In this document: in pieces, positions 31,454-38,797 of the stretch
How positions within the stretch are numbered: position 1 is the stretch's first letter
Layout: every line of letters begins with the position of its first letter
Assembly (NCBI RefSeq): GCF_900182655.1
Contig: NZ_FXTC01000017.1
Coordinates: 1-46,494, forward strand
Length of the DNA stretch: 46,494 nucleotides
Origin: Chryseobacterium rhizoplanae
Lineage (GTDB): Bacteria; Bacteroidota; Bacteroidia; Flavobacteriales; Weeksellaceae
Reading direction: 5' to 3'
Program-made: the position numbers and the translations under genes
The notes under the pieces: generated by a model
Databases searched by the model: none
What the model was told of the DNA's origin: nothing
What the model saw: the letters and a program-made list of their open reading frames with translations, nothing else

Positions 31454-31863
31454 CCATAATGCAAAACAATAAAATCCTCCAACTCCCTCATCACCACACT
31501 CAGGTTATTCCTCACATCAAAATCACTTATTCTGAAAACTAACAGTCCTAAAGATTCCAGATACTCCTGTCTTATTCCATCATAAATTTCTTTCTCATCA
31601 TGACTTGAACCATCTATTTCTATAATTAATCCCAAAGTTTTTATATAAAAATCGACAATATAGTTTCCAATAATCCTTTGCCTGTCAAAATCAATTGTAT
31701 GAAATTTTTTTGCACGGACTTTCTTCCAGAAGATTACTTCACCCAGAATACGGGCTTTGCGTTTTTCTCTTAATAATACTTTTAAATGAGGATTGTAGGG
31801 CAGATTCTCAACGAAATTCCTGCGGATCGGAATTCCGTTGATGACGGTAAGGATTTCTTTCAT
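31429..31863 (-). CDS. DUF559-family endonuclease (VSR-like, PD-(D/E)XK fold)
   Basis: The 144-residue protein starts MKEILTVINGIPIRRNFVENL. It carries the DUF559 core: AKKFHTIDFDRQRIIGNYIVDFYIKTLGLIIEIDGSSHDEKEIYDG, then RQEYLESLGLLVFRISDFDVRNN. The residues D(F/Y) in IVDFY and E-x-D in IIEIDG are the expected nuclease acids, and HDEKEIYD is also conserved. The family is related to very-short-patch-repair endonucleases. The ATG at 31863 is chosen; a longer frame (from 31950) runs through the flanking repeat. Both ends of the gene are bounded by copies of the same palindromic repeat in inverted orientation. Confidence 0.88.
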   Translation of the reverse strand: MKEILTVINGIPIRRNFVENLPYNPHLKVLLREKRKARILGEVIFWKKVRAKKFHTIDFDRQRIIGNYIVDFYIKTLGLIIEIDGSSHDEKEIYDGIRQEYLESLGLLVFRISDFDVRNNLSVVMRELEDFIVLHYGTTPSSKI

Positions 31864-31878
31864 GAATGTGTTTATTTT

Positions 31879-31940
31879 AACCACCCCGTCTTTCAAAGTT
31901 TGATGAACTTTGAAATCCACCCCTCCAGGGGAGGGGAATT
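31879..31940 (-). repeat. palindromic G/C-rich repeat, copy 3 (upstream end of DUF559 gene)
   Basis: On the minus strand it begins AATTCCCCTCC and ends GACGGGGTGGTT. Its inner stem is TTCAAAGTT/AACTTTGAA, different from copy 2 (TTCAAAAATT/AATTTTTGAA) but still fully paired. It is inverted relative to copy 2. Confidence 0.9.
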
Positions 31941-32004
31941 TGAGGTGCATCTTTTCAAATATAGTATTAAAATAGAAATGCGCTATACGGATTCAATAAT
32001 TTTA

Positions 32005-32035
32005 CATAAGCCATAAGCCATAAGCCATAAGCCAT
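32005..32035. repeat. heptanucleotide tandem repeat (CATAAGC)x4.4
   Basis: Four perfect CATAAGC units plus CAT, about 87 bp before the hutU start. It lies outside any gene. Confidence 0.95.
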
Positions 32036-32121
32036 TTTGCTTTTTACTTGCTTATATTTTCTAATTTGAATATCTTTAAAACTTCAAACATTGTTTACAA
32101 CATAGACCTTTAAATAGTAAT

Positions 32122-34107
32122 ATGACATTTCAAGAACAGATACAGCAGGGGATTCCTGATCAGCTGCCACAACCAAAACCATACGAGACCAATATCAACC
32201 ATGCTCCGAAGCGTAAAGAAATTTTAGGAGAAGAAGAGAAAAAACTGGCATTGAAGAATGCATTACGTTATTTTGATCCTCAGTTTCACGCAGAACTGAT
32301 TCCAGAATTTAAGCAGGAACTGGAAGATTACGGAAGAATTTATATGTATCGTTTCCGTCCGGATTATGAAATGAAGGCGAGACCTATTACAGATTATCCG
32401 GGACAATCTGAGCAGGCTAAAGCGATCATGCTGATGATTCAGAATAACCTGGATTATGCAGTAGCACAGCATCCTCACGAATTGATTACTTATGGTGGAA
32501 ACGGAGCTGTATTCTCCAACTGGGCTCAGTATCTGCTGACGATGAAATATCTGTCGGAAATGAGTAATGAGCAGACATTGGTGATGTATTCAGGACATCC
32601 GATGGGATTGTTCCCGTCTCATAAAGATGCACCAAGAGTTGTTGTAACCAATGGAATGATGATCCCGAACTATTCAAAACCGGATGATTGGGAAAAGTTC
32701 AACGCATTAGGTGTTACACAATATGGGCAGATGACGGCGGGAAGTTATATGTATATTGGCCCGCAGGGAATTGTTCACGGAACAACGATTACAGCATTAA
32801 ATGCTTTCAGAAAAATAAAAAAAGAACCGAAAGGAGGACTTTTCGTGACTTCAGGATTAGGGGGAATGAGCGGGGCTCAGCCAAAAGCAGGAAATATTGC
32901 AGGCTGCGTTACTGTATGTGCAGAAGTCAATCCGAAGATTACAAAGATCCGTCATGATCAGAAGTGGGTAAATGAGATCTATGAAAACCTTGATGAACTG
33001 GTAAAAAGAGTAAGAGAAGCACAGGCTAATAAAGAAACTGTTTCTTTAGCTTACCTTGGAAATATTGTTGATGTCTGGGAGAAGTTCGATCAGGAAGACT
33101 TAAGAATTGATATCGGTTCAGATCAGACTTCGCTTCACAATCCTTGGGCTGGAGGTTACTATCCGGTAGGACAGACGTTTGAAGAATCTAATACCATGAT
33201 GGCTGAAAACCCTGAGTTATTCAAAGAAAAAGTTCAGGAAACATTAAGAAGACATGCTGCAGCCATTAACAAACATACAGCAAAAGGAACCTATTTCTTT
33301 GATTACGGGAATGCCTTTTTATTGGAAGCTTCCAGAGCGGGAGCTGATGTAATGGCAGAAAATCCTACCCTGGGAAGAGAATTTAAATATCCAAGTTATG
33401 TTCAGGATATTATGGGACCGATGTGTTTTGATTACGGTTTCGGACCGTTCCGTTGGGTATGTTCCAGCGGAAATCCTGAAGATCTGCAGAAAACCGATGA
33501 TATTGCGTGTGCAGTATTAGAAGAAATGGTGAAAAACTCTCCTGAAGAGATTCAGCAACAGATGAAAGACAACATCCAATGGATCAAAGGAGCTCAGGAA
33601 AATAAACTGGTGGTAGGTTCCCAGGCCAGAATCCTTTATGCAGATGCAGAAGGAAGAATGAAAATTGCAGAAGCCTTCAACAAAGCTATTAAAAACGGAG
33701 AAATCGGGCCTGTAGTATTGGGAAGAGATCATCATGATGTTTCGGGGACAGATTCTCCTTACAGAGAGACCTCCAATATCTATGACGGATCAAGATTCAC
33801 TGCAGATATGGCCATTCACAATGTGATTGGTGACAGTTTCCGCGGAGCTACCTGGGTTTCCATTCACAATGGTGGTGGAGTAGGCTGGGGCGAAGTAATC
33901 AACGGTGGTTTCGGAATGCTGTTGGACGGAAGCGATGATGCCGACAGAAGACTGAAGTCTATGCTTTTCTGGGACGTAAACAACGGAATCTCAAGAAGAA
34001 GCTGGGCAAGAAACGAAGGTGCTGTTTTCGCTATTAAAAGAGCGATGGAAGCAGAACCTAATCTGAAAGTAACTCTTCCAAACCTTGTAGACGAAAATTT
34101 ACTGTAA
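32122..34107 (+). CDS. hutU: urocanate hydratase
   Basis: HutU converts urocanate to imidazolone propionate, second step of histidine breakdown, using bound NAD+ as an electrophile. The 661-residue chain is the longer type found in Bacteroidota; Proteobacterial enzymes are about 555. Visible motifs include SGLGGMSGAQPKAGNIAG (nucleotide-binding), GMMIPNYSKPDDW, GSDQTSLHNPWAGGYYPVGQ, MGPMCFDYGFGPFRWVC (active-site Cys region) and HNGGGVGWGEVINGGFGM. No hutH, hutI or hutG lie in the window, so hutU is apparently separate from the rest of the pathway. A Crp/Fnr-like gene follows 16 bp later. The heptanucleotide repeat sits upstream. Confidence 0.97.
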   Translation: MTFQEQIQQGIPDQLPQPKPYETNINHAPKRKEILGEEEKKLALKNALRYFDPQFHAELIPEFKQELEDYGRIYMYRFRPDYEMKARPITDYPGQSEQAKAIMLMIQNNLDYAVAQHPHELITYGGNGAVFSNWAQYLLTMKYLSEMSNEQTLVMYSGHPMGLFPSHKDAPRVVVTNGMMIPNYSKPDDWEKFNALGVTQYGQMTAGSYMYIGPQGIVHGTTITALNAFRKIKKEPKGGLFVTSGLGGMSGAQPKAGNIAGCVTVCAEVNPKITKIRHDQKWVNEIYENLDELVKRVREAQANKETVSLAYLGNIVDVWEKFDQEDLRIDIGSDQTSLHNPWAGGYYPVGQTFEESNTMMAENPELFKEKVQETLRRHAAAINKHTAKGTYFFDYGNAFLLEASRAGADVMAENPTLGREFKYPSYVQDIMGPMCFDYGFGPFRWVCSSGNPEDLQKTDDIACAVLEEMVKNSPEEIQQQMKDNIQWIKGAQENKLVVGSQARILYADAEGRMKIAEAFNKAIKNGEIGPVVLGRDHHDVSGTDSPYRETSNIYDGSRFTADMAIHNVIGDSFRGATWVSIHNGGGVGWGEVINGGFGMLLDGSDDADRRLKSMLFWDVNNGISRRSWARNEGAVFAIKRAMEAEPNLKVTLPNLVDENLL

Positions 34108-34123
34108 AATATAATATTCAACA

Positions 34124-34666
34124 TTGGCAACGATCAACAAAAATCTTTTTTCACACCTGAACGTAGAGGATTGTGATCCTGTATGGGAGAAATTTGCTGA
34201 GGTTGAATTTTCAAAAAAAACTCTGTTTACGAACAATAAAGCCTATCTTTTAGAAGATGGGCTTGTTCGTAAATATTATATCAGCAGCACTACAGATATC
34301 GATACTGAAATCTGTGCAGAATTTTACTTTCCCGGAGATATTTTTACCGTTGACGAAAAAGAATCCGATGCTGTTTATGAATCTATTAACAGCGGACTGG
34401 CATGGGAAATCACCCTTGATGAGGTGAAAGATATGTTTGTTTTAAATCCGCACTGCCGTTTCGTTCAGAATTATTATCTCAGCAGAAAGCTCAATGCAGC
34501 AATGAAAAGAGAAATGCTCCTGTTGAAAAACACCCCTCAGGATCTCTATGAATATTTGCTGAAGAACAAACCTTATTATATTCAGAATATTCCTTTAAAA
34601 TACCTCGCTTCTTATATCGGAATTACACCTATCTCTTTAAGCAGAATCAGAAAAAGGATTGTATAA
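34124..34666 (+). CDS. Crp/Fnr-like regulator with small C-terminal HTH
   Basis: The 180-residue protein has an N-terminal cyclic-nucleotide-type beta-roll (LLEDGLVRKYYIS, EFYFPGDIFTVDEKES) and a C-terminal helix-turn-helix (IPLKYLASYIGITPISLSRIRKRIV), as in the short Crp/Fnr proteins common in Bacteroidota. No Fnr-type iron-sulphur cysteine cluster is visible. The only start near the hutU stop is a TTG at 34124: the frame upstream has a stop at 34112 and there is no ATG before about codon 145. It lies 16 bp after hutU, so co-expression with hutU is likely; whether it controls hutU is unproven. Confidence 0.85.
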   Translation: MATINKNLFSHLNVEDCDPVWEKFAEVEFSKKTLFTNNKAYLLEDGLVRKYYISSTTDIDTEICAEFYFPGDIFTVDEKESDAVYESINSGLAWEITLDEVKDMFVLNPHCRFVQNYYLSRKLNAAMKREMLLLKNTPQDLYEYLLKNKPYYIQNIPLKYLASYIGITPISLSRIRKRIV

Positions 34667-34901
34667 GCTGGAAGAGGGGAGCTGGAAGTTGGAAGTTACT
34701 ACCCATTTCCTTATTTTCTATAGATTTAATAATTAAATTGATCAATCACTTGAAATAAAAGAGAGATATAGTTATTCTATCACCTCAATAACTCCCATCT
34801 TCCATCCTCCATCTTCCAACTTTAAAAAAACACCTTCATTAATTATCTTTTGTTTATTGACTGGCTCTCAGGAAGTCTTTTCCTTTGTTGAAAAAAAGAA
34901 T
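34667..34901. repeat. intergenic inverted repeat with heptad-like arms
   Basis: AAGTTGGAAG (34686-34695) and CTTCCAACTT (34813-34822) are exact inverted repeats. Each arm is built of approximate 7-bp units (GCTGGAA, GAGGGGA, GCTGGAA, GTTGGAA on the left; TCCATCT-like on the right). No gene inside. Confidence 0.6.
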
Positions 34902-35663
34902 ATGGAAATACAAAAACTAAACTGGGCGGGCATTCAGCTCACTTCACACAACAAAACCATCTTAATAGACGCTGTAGAAGATTACACTTATTATAAACCC
35001 GTTTTGGGAGATGCTGTAGAGAATCTTATAGAATTTTCAGACCATGTAAAGGCTGATTATATTCTGTTTACCCATATGCACCTTGACCATTTTGATAAAG
35101 GAGTCATCAGAAAATGCCTAAAGGAAGACGGAAAACTGATAGTATATAAAGGGCTTGAAGCTGTGGTAAGAAAAATTGTAATTGACGCAGAGATCATTAT
35201 TCTTGACCTGGATGAAACCTTTACAGAAAACAATATCACCTTCAAACCCGTATTTGCCATGGATGGATTGGGAGAAATACAGTCTTCGTGGATTGTGGAT
35301 GACGGGGAAACAAAGATCTTTCATGGTGGAGACACCATCTGGCACAATCAGTTCTGGAAGCTCGGAAAAGAAAATCCCAATATAGATTACGCATTTTTAC
35401 CCGTAAACGGAGTAGTTGTTAATTTTGAAATCATTGGATTAGAATACAGCCCTGTTCCCGCTTCCCTCAGTCTGAAAGAAGCCTTTGCCGCAGCCCATCT
35501 TTTACATGCTAAAAAACTGGTACCCATCCATTACGGATTGTTTGCTCATGAAAAATTTTATATTCCTCAGGTGTTTGATGACAATGATATGAAGCGTATT
35601 TCAGAGGAAGTAGGACAGGAGTATATGATTCTGAAAGATGGAGCAGTGTTGTTAAAATCTTAA
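34902..35663 (+). CDS. metallo-beta-lactamase-fold hydrolase (UlaG-like)
   Basis: A 253-residue MBL-fold protein with the metal motif THMHLDHFD (His58-x-His60-x-Asp62-His63), preceded by NKTILIDAVEDY and followed by GGDTIWHNQFW and a C-terminal PIHYG, where His is a further metal ligand. Such proteins hydrolyse lactones, phosphodiesters or related bonds; the substrate is unknown and it is not an antibiotic-resistance enzyme by pattern. I start at the ATG at 34902; the frame opens at a TTG at 34857 but that adds a poor N terminus. A hairpin terminator follows. A second MBL protein of a different subgroup is at 44889. Confidence 0.87.
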   Translation: MEIQKLNWAGIQLTSHNKTILIDAVEDYTYYKPVLGDAVENLIEFSDHVKADYILFTHMHLDHFDKGVIRKCLKEDGKLIVYKGLEAVVRKIVIDAEIIILDLDETFTENNITFKPVFAMDGLGEIQSSWIVDDGETKIFHGGDTIWHNQFWKLGKENPNIDYAFLPVNGVVVNFEIIGLEYSPVPASLSLKEAFAAAHLLHAKKLVPIHYGLFAHEKFYIPQVFDDNDMKRISEEVGQEYMILKDGAVLLKS

Positions 35664-35732
35664 ATGGTATTTGTAAGGACAACTGTCATTCTGAACGAAA
35701 TGAAATGTAGTGAAGAATCTCAACATCAATAG

Positions 35733-35757
35733 AAACGGGCTTTTAGCCCGTTTTTTT
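35733..35757 (+). terminator. intrinsic terminator of the UlaG-like gene
   Basis: AAACGGGCT pairs with AGCCCGTTT, loop TTT, followed by a T-run. Confidence 0.8.
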
Positions 35758-36035
35758 AGGATCATTTCTGTACCTCATTGTTATTCCACCCAATTGTCAC
35801 TCCACGATCTGTTGTCATAAGTAGAGTTTCCCACACCCTTTTTATCATTCCACAGGAATCTATGCAGCAAAACTTTTAGATTGATGAAAAAAATAAGGGT
35901 TTAGATGGAATGACAGGGTGAGCACATAGGAAGACTATGTAAACGATTTTCCAACAAAATTTAAAATATTAGAAAACTTTACAACTATTTCCAACCTTTT
36001 CTGCCATAGGCTCATCTTTATAATAAAAGCTTACT
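35758..36035. other. spacer with an imperfect inverted repeat
   Basis: No gene seen. CACCCT (35834-35839) and CATTCCA (35846-35852) face TGGAATG (35906-35912) and AGGGTG (35915-35920), an imperfect palindrome akin to the TGTCATTCC-type elements at 12059 and 38670. The promoter of the next gene was not placed. Confidence 0.5.
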
Positions 36036-36731
36036 ATGAAAATTACGATACCCAAACCTTGTCATGAAAACTGGAATACGATGTCACCAGATGAAAAAGG
36101 AAGATTCTGCACTGTTTGTTCCAAAACGGTACGAGACTTCAGGAAAACTTCGGATGATGATATTATAGATGTGTTTTCTAAGGCCTCGGAAGAAATCTGT
36201 GGAAATTTTAATCCATCACAGCTCAACCGGGAGCTGCATTATTCTTATATCAATGATCTTTTTGTGAAATTTGCTGTTGGTTTTATGCTGACAACGGGAG
36301 GGATTGTAAGTGTGGATGCACAGCAAAATAAAATCTGTGATACCCTAAAGACTGAAGACTTACAGGAAGTTTTTTTGAATACTCAGGGAGACAGAAAATT
36401 GCTTGGTTCTGTTTCAGTAGTGCCAGCGATAGCTTTATCAGACAGCAAAGAAAAAGAAAAAAAAGAAATTGTCTCAAAATTACCAGGAGTAATTGGTAAG
36501 GCTCCTGAAGATCATAACAGTATACGTATTGGCGGAGCTCCCTCAAGTGGAGCAGTATACAAACCCATGTATGTAGTGAATGGAAAAATAAGCGATTATG
36601 AAAAAGTAAAAGCACTGGATCCTAATCTTATAAAAACAATGAATATTCTGAAGGGAGTTTCTGCAACTACAAAGTATGGCGAAAAAGCCAAGGATGGAGT
36701 AGTTGTGATTACTACTAAGAAGAAACGGTAA
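36036..36731 (+). CDS. Cys-cluster membrane protein with TonB-receptor-plug-like C terminus (paralogue 1)
   Basis: The 231-residue protein has three parts. The N-terminal ~60 residues contain PCHENWNTM, GRFCTVCSKTVRDF and EEICGNF: Cys9/His10, Cys25, Cys28 and Cys55, a likely zinc or metal-binding knuckle. A hydrophobic segment follows at about 73-93 (FVKFAVGFMLTTGGIVSV). The C-terminal part (about 180-231) reads PMYVVNGKISDYEKVKALDP, then MNILKGVSATTKYGEKAKDGVVVITTK. This resembles the plug of TonB-dependent receptors (VxDG, ILK-ASA-YG, GVxxITTK) but without a barrel. Predicted topology: Cys cluster inside, plug-like part in the periplasm. The next gene is its paralogue, 80 bp away. Confidence 0.8.
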   Translation: MKITIPKPCHENWNTMSPDEKGRFCTVCSKTVRDFRKTSDDDIIDVFSKASEEICGNFNPSQLNRELHYSYINDLFVKFAVGFMLTTGGIVSVDAQQNKICDTLKTEDLQEVFLNTQGDRKLLGSVSVVPAIALSDSKEKEKKEIVSKLPGVIGKAPEDHNSIRIGGAPSSGAVYKPMYVVNGKISDYEKVKALDPNLIKTMNILKGVSATTKYGEKAKDGVVVITTKKKR

Positions 36732-36811
36732 AAAAATAAAACAAGCATACATTATACGATATATTTTAAATTTTCTATTATTATTCTATCTTAGTAATAA
36801 AATAACTGACC

Positions 36812-37378
36812 ATGAGACTAAATATTGAAAACCCTTGTCATGAAAATTGGGAAGAAATGACAAGCGATCAAAAAGGGAAATTTTGTTCCGTTTGTTCTAA
36901 AACTGTAACAGATTTTACAAGCTCCTCAGATGAAGAACTTTTAATGAGTTTTAAGTCTGATAAAAAAATGTGTGGGAGATTTACGGGTGATCAGTTAGGT
37001 CGAAATCTAAATTTTTCATTAACCTCTAAAATAGCTTTGGGATTATTGACTGCAAGCGGAGTGGTGACCACAGCCAAAGCACAGGAAGTAAAAGGTGAAG
37101 AAGTAAAGAAAGTTGATTTTAAGAAAGGGCTTGAAGGAGTAGAGGTCATCAACAATACAATCAATAAAACAATGTGGCTGGGCATGCCAAGTAAAGAGGA
37201 TATTGAATCTACACAGCCAATGATTCTGCTGGATGGTAAGAAAATATCTGAAGAGAAAATGAAAAAAATAAAAGGAGATAATGTGAAAAGTGTAAATATA
37301 CTTTCTGGTGAAGGAGCAACCAAACTTTATGGAGATAAAGGGAGATATGGAGTTATTGTGATTGAAAGTAAAAAATAG
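36812..37378 (+). CDS. Cys-cluster membrane protein with plug-like C terminus (paralogue 2)
   Basis: This 188-residue protein repeats the layout of the upstream gene. The N-terminal cluster is PCHENWEEM, GKFCSVCSKTVTDF, KKMCGRF (Cys9/His10, Cys25, Cys28, Cys54). One membrane segment (KIALGLLTASGVVTTAKA) follows. A shorter C-terminal plug-like part reads QPMILLDGKKIS, SVNILSGEGATKLYGDKGRYGVIVIESKK. The spacing of the cysteines is the same as in the paralogue, so the cluster is conserved after duplication while the middle diverged. A 152-residue protein of unknown function follows with no intervening space. Function is not known; it could sense metal or redox state and signal across the membrane. 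Confidence 0.8.
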   Translation: MRLNIENPCHENWEEMTSDQKGKFCSVCSKTVTDFTSSSDEELLMSFKSDKKMCGRFTGDQLGRNLNFSLTSKIALGLLTASGVVTTAKAQEVKGEEVKKVDFKKGLEGVEVINNTINKTMWLGMPSKEDIESTQPMILLDGKKISEEKMKKIKGDNVKSVNILSGEGATKLYGDKGRYGVIVIESKK

Positions 37379-37380
37379 AA

Positions 37381-37839
37381 TTGTTGAAAAAATATACCGT
37401 ACACTATCAAAAAAAGGATTTGGTTTTAGTTTCAGAAAGTCAAAATGAAGTTGGCAGAATTATAAAGAATCGTAAGTTGTTTCATTTTGAAGAGTATATC
37501 ACTTTCAATTCTAAGAAATATGATATCAGGAATGTAGGTTTTTTAAAGAATGATGTAGAACTCTTTGATTCAAATGTGATAACGTATTTCACAGATTTAG
37601 CAAAAAAAAGAATTATTAAGTCGGGCCAGGGAGTTAAAATTTATTATTTTAAATTAAAAAAGACCTGGCAATTAACTGAAAAAGGGGAATTACTGATCGA
37701 GATACGGGAGGAGAAAAGAAAAGGTAAAGAATCAATTTTTCATCTTGAAGTGGATCATTCTGTTGATGACTTATTAACTTTACTGTTCTTGCACTACTCA
37801 ACTAAGGAATTTAATTCTATTGGTGGAGATGGAGATTAA
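37381..37839 (+). CDS. hypothetical protein, TTG start, coupled to the Cys-cluster gene
   Basis: The 152-residue protein starts at one of two adjacent TTG codons (37381 or 37384), 2 bp after the previous stop; there is no ATG in frame and a stop lies four codons upstream. It reads MLKKYTVHYQKKDLVLVSES, then NEVGRIIKNRKLFHFEEYITFNSKKYDIRNVGF. It is basic, beta-rich and has no signal peptide or membrane segment. I recognise no family with certainty. A LURP-one/Tubby-like fold is one possibility by strand pattern but cannot be supported further. The tight spacing suggests it is expressed with the upstream gene. Confidence 0.65.
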   Translation: MLKKYTVHYQKKDLVLVSESQNEVGRIIKNRKLFHFEEYITFNSKKYDIRNVGFLKNDVELFDSNVITYFTDLAKKRIIKSGQGVKIYYFKLKKTWQLTEKGELLIEIREEKRKGKESIFHLEVDHSVDDLLTLLFLHYSTKEFNSIGGDGD

Positions 37840-37876
37840 AAAATGATGAAAATAAAGCATAAAAATCTTGCGTAAA

Positions 37877-37913
37877 TATAAACTCCGGCGATCGAAGATC
37901 GCCGGAGTTTATA
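37877..37913. terminator. bidirectional terminator, 17-bp perfect palindrome with GAA loop
   Basis: TATAAACTCCGGCGATC and its exact reverse complement flank a GAA loop. It separates convergent transcription units (the TTG-start gene on + and tpx on -). The hairpin at 43141 has the same design. Confidence 0.85.
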
Positions 37914-37935
37914 TTTATTTTAAAGTAAAAGCTTA

Positions 37936-38505
37936 TTATTTTACCGCTGCAATTGCCGCTTCATAATTCGGTTCCTGTGAAATATCAGGCACCTGCTCTT
38001 CATAGATGATCTTTCCTGAAGGATCTATTACTACAACCGCTCTGCTTAGAAGGCCCTTCATGGCAGAATCTACCAGTTCCACCCCATAGTTCCATCCAAA
38101 GTCTGAACGGAAATCTGAAAGCATTACTACATTTTTGATTCCCTCAGCACCGCAGAATCTTTTCTGTGCAAACGGAAGATCTTTGGAAATACAAAGTACC
38201 ACCGTATTGGGAAGGTTTCCTGCCTCTTCATTGAAATGGTGTACAGAAGCTGAACAAACGCCTGTATCTACACTAGGAAAGATATTTAAGATCACATTCT
38301 TCCCTCTGTAAGATTCCAGTGTCTGATCATTCATATTCACATCGGTAAGGGTAAATTTAGGGGCTGGCTTATTCAGCGCCGGTAATTTTGCATAGGTATG
38401 TACTTCTTTTCCTCCCATCAGAACCGTATTGGTTGCTTTAGATTTTTGTGCAAAGCCCATTGCGGAAAAGAACAATAGTGTACTGAAAACTAATTTTGAA
38501 AACAT
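37936..38505 (-). CDS. tpx: thiol peroxidase (Tpx family) with signal peptide
   Basis: The 189-residue protein has the Tpx layout: VLMGGKEV, PAPKFTLTDVN, peroxidatic Cys84 in PSVDTGVCSASV and resolving Cys118 in KRFCGAEGI, then LLSRAVVVIDPSGKI. Tpx reduces peroxides via a Cys-Cys disulphide cycle with thioredoxin. Unusually, the N terminus adds about 20 residues, MFSKLVFSTLLFFSAMGFAQ, that look like a cleavable signal peptide, so the enzyme is probably exported to the periplasm, where a different reductant would be needed. Standard cytoplasmic Tpx starts near the VLMGG motif. Confidence 0.9.
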   Translation of the reverse strand: MFSKLVFSTLLFFSAMGFAQKSKATNTVLMGGKEVHTYAKLPALNKPAPKFTLTDVNMNDQTLESYRGKNVILNIFPSVDTGVCSASVHHFNEEAGNLPNTVVLCISKDLPFAQKRFCGAEGIKNVVMLSDFRSDFGWNYGVELVDSAMKGLLSRAVVVIDPSGKIIYEEQVPDISQEPNYEAAIAAVK

Positions 38506-38638
38506 GAAATTTATTTTTAAGCTAAATTATTCTTTTTTCAGGAGCTGAGATTAATTTTAATTCAAATAGATCAAATCTATTGTCAGATTGTTTTTTTCAA
38601 AACATTTTACTTCTACCTTTATATTATTAAACGAAGCC

Positions 38639-38759
38639 GTCTCAAAAGTCAAATAGTTTGGCTTTTGTTATTCTGACGAAGGAAGAGTCTTATTGATGTC
38701 TGGATATCAGAACTACATTCGCAGACCTTTAGTCTGTGGTCAGAATGACACTTTTGAGA
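38639..38759. repeat. MITE-like palindromic element upstream of gapN
   Basis: Terminal inverted arms GTCTCAAAAGT (38639-38649) and ACTTTTGAGA (38750-38759), with inner arms ATTCTGAC (38670-38677) and GTCAGAAT (38739-38746) and a small CAGAC/GTCTG stem between. About 120 bp. It belongs to the same TGTCATTC(C/T)GA-type family as the elements at 12059 and 35846 and contains no gene. The gapN reading frame runs through it without a stop. Confidence 0.65.
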
Positions 38760-38797
38760 TAGTCTCAGTCTTATCACATAAAAAAATAGAAAGATTT

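Noticed and set aside
34902..35663. Metallo-beta-lactamase antibiotic resistance gene
   Set aside because: Only the fold is shared; the THMHLDH motif and surroundings match UlaG-like hydrolases, not class B enzymes.
38693..38797. N-terminal extension of the GapN-like protein
   Set aside because: The extension is encoded by the palindromic intergenic element and lacks any resemblance to the enzyme family.
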